From contig NZ_JACCBW010000001.1 of NCBI RefSeq assembly GCF_013410035.1, positions 620,001 through 684,000 on the forward strand: a stretch of DNA of 64,000 nucleotides. The letters are read 5' to 3'. Positions within the stretch are counted from its first letter, which is position 1. Each line of letters starts with the position of its first letter. A program made the translations under genes and the position numbers. The DNA comes from Nocardioides cavernae. Its GTDB lineage: Bacteria > Actinomycetota > Actinomycetes > Propionibacteriales > Nocardioidaceae. This document shows, piece by piece, positions 60,785-64,000 of the stretch. The notes beneath the pieces are model-generated. The model did not search any database. It was not told the DNA's origin and saw only the letters and a program-made list of their open reading frames with translations.

Positions 60785-62085
60785 ACACCCCCGGCACGAG
60801 CGTCCCGGCGGGCACGACCACCAGCGGAGCGACGGAGGTCGTCGACCCCGACTACCCCGTCACCCCGGTCCCGCTCCACGCCCGCAAGTCGTTCCTGTCC
60901 CTCGCGGTGGTGCTGCTCGGCTTCACCGTCTTCACCCCGACCATGCTCGCCGGCGCCCAGCTCGGCGCGGCCTTCTCGCTCTCCCAGCTGGTGCAGGTCA
61001 TCCTCCTGGGCTCGCTCGTCCTCGGCGTGTACGTCGCGGTGCTCGGGTGGATCGGTGCTCGCACGGGGCTCACGACCGTCGTCATGTCGCGCTACGTCCT
61101 CGGCCAGCGCGGCGCCAAGCTCGCGTCGGTGCTGCTCGGCGGCACTCAGATCGGCTGGTACGGCGTGGTCATCGGCACCATCGGGGACCTGACCGCCCAG
61201 GCGCTCGAGTGGGAGTCCTACCCCTCGCGCGCCGCGGTGATGATCGCGGCCAGCGTCCTGATGTGCCTGACGGCCTGCTACGGCTACCGCGGCATGTTCT
61301 GGGTCTCGGCGGTCTCCACCCCGCTGATCCTCGTGCTGGCGTTCTGGGTGCTGCTGCGCTCGCTCGAGGAGGTGGGCGGCTGGTCCGGCCTCGCGGAGGT
61401 CGACCCCAGCACCTCGATGACGTGGTCGGTGGCGATCACCACCGTCGTGGGCACGTTCGTGTCCGCCGGCACGCAGGCGCCGAACTGGACGCGTTTCGCC
61501 CGCACGGGGAGCCACGCCGTCCTGGCGTGCGCGATCGGCTTCCTGGTGGGCAACGGCCTGATGATCTTCTTCGGCGCCACCGGTGCGATGACGTTCGGCG
61601 AGGGCGACTTCGTCCTGGTGCTCTACAACCTCGGCCTCGTCGGGTGGGGCCTGTTCCTGCTCTTCGGCAACCTGTGGAAGTCCAACGCCGACACTGCGTA
61701 CGCCTTCGGCGTGGCCGGCGCCGAGCTCTTCGAGAAGCCGTCCAAGCTGCCCTTCGTCGTCGGCGGCTCGGTCATCGGCACCGGCCTCGCCCTCGTCGGG
61801 GTGCAGAACCACCTCGTCGACTACCTCGTGCTGCTCGGGGTGTTCATCCCGCCCCTCGGCGGCGTCATCATCGGCGACTACCTGGCCCGCTGGCGCGCCG
61901 GGATGCCCGAAGGGCTCGCGATCGCGCCGTTCCACTGGGTCAACCTCGGCATCTACGCCGTCGCGAGCGCCCTGGCGTGGACGGCCAACGAGACCGGCTT
62001 CTTCGTGCCGCCGGTGATCGGCGTGCTCGTCGCGCTGGTGCTCGCCCTGCTCGCGGGACGGCAGCAGGCGCAGCGCGCCGGCTGA
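60781..62085 (+). CDS. NCS1-family nucleobase:cation symporter (CodB-like)
   Basis: A 434-residue membrane transporter with about 12 helices. It imports cytosine or a related base for the deaminase. The N-terminal tail is Thr/Ser-rich; FLSLAVVLLGFTVFTPTMLAG opens helix 1, and SAGTQAPNWTRFARTG lies in the substrate region. Coupled to the deaminase by a 4-base overlap (GTGA). Confidence 0.9.
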   Translation: MNTPGTSVPAGTTTSGATEVVDPDYPVTPVPLHARKSFLSLAVVLLGFTVFTPTMLAGAQLGAAFSLSQLVQVILLGSLVLGVYVAVLGWIGARTGLTTVVMSRYVLGQRGAKLASVLLGGTQIGWYGVVIGTIGDLTAQALEWESYPSRAAVMIAASVLMCLTACYGYRGMFWVSAVSTPLILVLAFWVLLRSLEEVGGWSGLAEVDPSTSMTWSVAITTVVGTFVSAGTQAPNWTRFARTGSHAVLACAIGFLVGNGLMIFFGATGAMTFGEGDFVLVLYNLGLVGWGLFLLFGNLWKSNADTAYAFGVAGAELFEKPSKLPFVVGGSVIGTGLALVGVQNHLVDYLVLLGVFIPPLGGVIIGDYLARWRAGMPEGLAIAPFHWVNLGIYAVASALAWTANETGFFVPPVIGVLVALVLALLAGRQQAQRAG

Positions 62086-62109
62086 CGCCGGGGGCGAGGA
62101 CGCGCGGCC

Positions 62110-62115
62110 TAGGGT
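62110..62115 (+). promoter_or_regulatory. Putative -10 box for leaderless ligase mRNA
   Basis: TAGGGT with 6 bases to the GTG start, the same layout as pepN. Confidence 0.5.
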
Positions 62116-62121
62116 GGTCCC

Positions 62122-63243
62122 GTGGACCTCCCCGTGATGCCGCCGGTGCTGCCGATGCTCGCCAAGAGCGTGAGCGGCGTGCCCGACCCGGCGAAGCACG
62201 GGGGCCTGAGCTTCGAGCCCAAGTGGGACGGCTTCCGCTGCCTGGTCTTCAAGGACGGCGACGAGGTCGAGCTGGCGAGCCGCAACACCAAGCCGCTCAC
62301 CCGCTACTTCCCCGAGGTCGTGGAGGCCGTGCGCCGCCAGCTGCCCGACCGGGTCGTGCTCGACGGCGAGCTCTTCGTCGGGCTGCAGGGACCGGACGGC
62401 TGGCGCCTGGAGTTCGAGACGCTGCAGGAGCGCATCCACCCGGCCGCCAGCCGCGTGGAGAAGCTCTCCGTCGAGACGCCCGCGGGCTTCGTCGCGTTCG
62501 ACCTGCTCGCGCTCGGCGACGAGTCCTACCTCGACCGCCCGCTGTCCGAGCGCCGCGCCGCGCTGGTCGCGGCGCTCGCCGACCTCGACGGCGCGGGACC
62601 GTGCTTCCTCACCCGCACGACCGAGGACCCGGCCGAGGCCGAGCGCTGGTTCGAGGAGTTCGAGGGCGCCGGGCTCGACGGCGTCGTCGCCAAGCCGCTC
62701 GGTGCGGCGTACGAGCCCAACAAGCGCACCATGCTCAAGATCAAGCACGAGCGCACCGCCGACGTCGTGCTCGCCGGCTACCGCGAGCACAAGACGTCCA
62801 CCCCCGAGGAGCCGCTGATCGGGTCGCTGCTGCTCGGGCTGTACGACGACGCGGGCGAGCTGCAGCACATCGGCGTCTCCGCCAGCTTCACCGCGAAGAA
62901 GCGCGCCGAGCTCTGGCACGAGCTGCAGCCCCTGGTCTGCGACATCGCCGACCACCCGTGGGGACGGTGGAACGAGTTCCTCACCGCCAACCCCGACCGC
63001 GTCCCCGGCACCCAGAGCCGGTGGAGCGCGGGCAAGGACCTCGGCTTCACGGCCCTGCGTCCCGAGCGCGTGCTGGAGGTGAAGTACGACCACATGGAGG
63101 GTCGTCGCTTCCGGCACACCGCCCACTTCAAGAGGTGGCGCACCGACCGCGACCCGGAGACCTGCGGCTATGCCCAGCTCGACGAGCCGGCCGGCTACGA
63201 CCTCACTAGGATCCTCAGCACCGACACCGGAGGCGAGTCATGA
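62122..63243 (+). CDS. ATP-dependent DNA ligase (LigC-like)
   Basis: A 373-residue ligase. The adenylation lysine is K34 in FEPKWDGFR. Further motifs: LDGELFV, VAFDLLAL, GLDGVVAKPL and MLKIKHERTADVVLAG. The OB-fold follows. It has no polymerase or nuclease domain, unlike LigD; the size matches LigC, which works in short-patch repair. The GTG start is probably leaderless. Confidence 0.94.
   Translation: MDLPVMPPVLPMLAKSVSGVPDPAKHGGLSFEPKWDGFRCLVFKDGDEVELASRNTKPLTRYFPEVVEAVRRQLPDRVVLDGELFVGLQGPDGWRLEFETLQERIHPAASRVEKLSVETPAGFVAFDLLALGDESYLDRPLSERRAALVAALADLDGAGPCFLTRTTEDPAEAERWFEEFEGAGLDGVVAKPLGAAYEPNKRTMLKIKHERTADVVLAGYREHKTSTPEEPLIGSLLLGLYDDAGELQHIGVSASFTAKKRAELWHELQPLVCDIADHPWGRWNEFLTANPDRVPGTQSRWSAGKDLGFTALRPERVLEVKYDHMEGRRFRHTAHFKRWRTDRDPETCGYAQLDEPAGYDLTRILSTDTGGES
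63207..63212 (+). promoter_or_regulatory. Putative internal -10 box
   Basis: TAGGAT inside the ligase 3' end, about 28 bases before the ATG of the next gene, which also has GGAGG at 63229. It could give separate expression of the hypothetical gene. Confidence 0.35.
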
Positions 63244-63827
63244 CCGAGAGCAGCGACACCAGCACCACCGACTCCATCCACGACGGGAAGGGCACCTACG
63301 ACGTGGTGCTCCTCGTCGAGCAGGCCCTCACGCCCGTGGACGCCCAGCAGGTGCGTTCGCTCCACGCCGAGATCGAGGACGAGGTCGTCTACCACGTGCT
63401 CCTGCCGCTCGAGGACGCCGCGGCGCGGGTCGAGGCCTCCGTCGGCACCCTGGGCGCGGGTGACCTGATGGCCGCCCCGGCGCTCGCGATGAACGACGTC
63501 GACATCGAGGCGCTGCGCCGCGAGTGCGAGGAGAGCTCCTCCGCCGACCTGCAGCAGACGCTGAAGGTGCTCGCCGCCGCGGGCGGCACCGCCCACGGCA
63601 AGGTCACGTCCGAGCCGCCGGTCGACGCGCTGGCGGCGATGGTCACGTCGGTGGACGCCCGCGAGGCGATCATCCTGACCCGCCCCCACGTCGTCGCCGA
63701 GTTCTTCCACGTCGACTGGACCTCGCGGGCCCGCCGCAAGCTGGGCGTACCCGTCCTCCACCTCATCGAGCACGAGAACTTCGACGAGCAGGCCTCCGGC
63801 CAGGGCGAGGGCGTCAGCGGCCTCTGA
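63240..63827 (+). CDS. Conserved actinobacterial hypothetical protein
   Basis: A 195-residue cytoplasmic protein without signal or membrane segments; family unknown to me. Features: VVLLVEQALTPVDAQQVRSLH near the start and REAIILTRPHVVAEFFHVDWTSRARRKLGVPVLHLIEHE near the end, a pattern like a universal-stress or signalling fold. The ATG overlaps the ligase stop (ATGA) and follows GGAGG by 6 bases. Confidence 0.75.
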   Translation: MTESSDTSTTDSIHDGKGTYDVVLLVEQALTPVDAQQVRSLHAEIEDEVVYHVLLPLEDAAARVEASVGTLGAGDLMAAPALAMNDVDIEALRRECEESSSADLQQTLKVLAAAGGTAHGKVTSEPPVDALAAMVTSVDAREAIILTRPHVVAEFFHVDWTSRARRKLGVPVLHLIEHENFDEQASGQGEGVSGL

Positions 63828-63861
63828 TGGCGGTCCCCGAGCCGGGGTTGTCAGGCTCTCG

Positions 63862-63927
63862 CTGACGTTGTCAGGCGTTGCACAGGCCGACAACGTCAGT
63901 GATCCCCGGTCAGCCGGGGATCACTGA
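63862..63927. terminator. Two overlapping hairpins (probable bidirectional terminator)
   Basis: CTGACGTTGTC (63862-63872) pairs with GACAACGTCAG (63889-63899). TCAGTGATCCCCGG (63896-63909) pairs with CCGGGGATCACTGA (63914-63927) around TCAG. The two stems share a few bases, so only one can fully form. It lies between apparently convergent genes. Confidence 0.65.
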
Positions 63928-63949
63928 TCTGACACCCTGACGCGGACGC

Positions 63950-64000
63950 TCAGCCCCGGCGCGTCACCCGACGCACGACGGCACGGCGCAGGATCGACGC
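63950..64000 (-). CDS. C-terminal end of a further minus-strand gene (partial)
   Basis: Only 16 residues and a TGA stop are visible in this frame (ASILRRAVVRRVTRRG). It is a plausible basic C-terminus, consistent with a terminator just downstream, but too short to identify. Confidence 0.3.
   Translation of the reverse strand, partial: ASILRRAVVRRVTRRG

Noticed and set aside
62122..63243. Ligase as LigD of non-homologous end joining
   Set aside because: No polymerase or phosphoesterase domain and no Ku gene nearby; size fits LigC.

Overview
The window is high-GC DNA, dense with GTG starts, 4-base ATGA/GTGA gene overlaps and leaderless promoters. Protein content and gene order point to an actinobacterium, most likely Nocardioides or a close relative. 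The family assignment is inference from protein style and synteny, not from a marker gene.

Left flank (1-7.1 kb): the 5' part of mfd on the minus strand, a secreted Ig-like protein with a strong terminator, a Tat-exported M28 peptidase, a VOC protein, a guanidine-III riboswitch in front of a Gdx-type guanidinium exporter, and a CysQ-like phosphatase.

Centre (7.1-47.2 kb): one large exopolysaccharide (EPS) locus. It opens with an atypical LuxR regulator, then a histidine kinase / LuxR response regulator / asparagine-synthase-like operon. Next come a WcaJ-type initiating sugar transferase, a lipoprotein/MFS/TolB-like trio, a secreted DUF4082 beta-helix protein, several glycosyltransferases (one fused to a polysaccharide deacetylase), two Wzz-like proteins, a Wzy/WaaL-like polymerase or ligase, a Wzx flippase, a 1583-residue secreted protein with four DUF4082 repeats, and an eight-gene minus-strand operon for amino-sugar synthesis and glycosyl transfer. 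Embedded at 23.5-27.6 kb is a four-gene ACP / PLP decarboxylase / acyl-CoA ligase / GNAT module that resembles the helper genes of Gram-negative exosortase-A (XrtA) EPS loci. No exosortase or PEP-CTERM protein is visible here. A short imperfect palindrome (CCCA-AT-rich-TTGGGG type) recurs before most transcription units of the locus and is probably its shared operator.

Right flank (47.2-64 kb): pth, rplY, prs and glmU on the minus strand, pepN on the plus strand, a hypothetical gene broken by an in-frame amber codon, tRNA-Gln(UUG), two ABC exporter pairs, a PucR regulator divergent from a cytosine deaminase/NCS1 permease pair, a LigC-type ATP-dependent DNA ligase and a small conserved hypothetical protein. 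In many actinobacteria glmU-prs-rplY-pth lies close to mfd; here the EPS locus sits between pth and mfd.

Working model: the two-component system and the LuxR regulator control a Wzx/Wzy EPS pathway. Amino sugars come from the aminotransferase/dehydrogenase/acetyltransferase operon, and an acyl or aminoacyl decoration may be made by the ligase-ACP-decarboxylase-GNAT module. Secreted DUF4082 proteins and a degenerate LCP-like membrane protein may act on, or anchor, the polymer.
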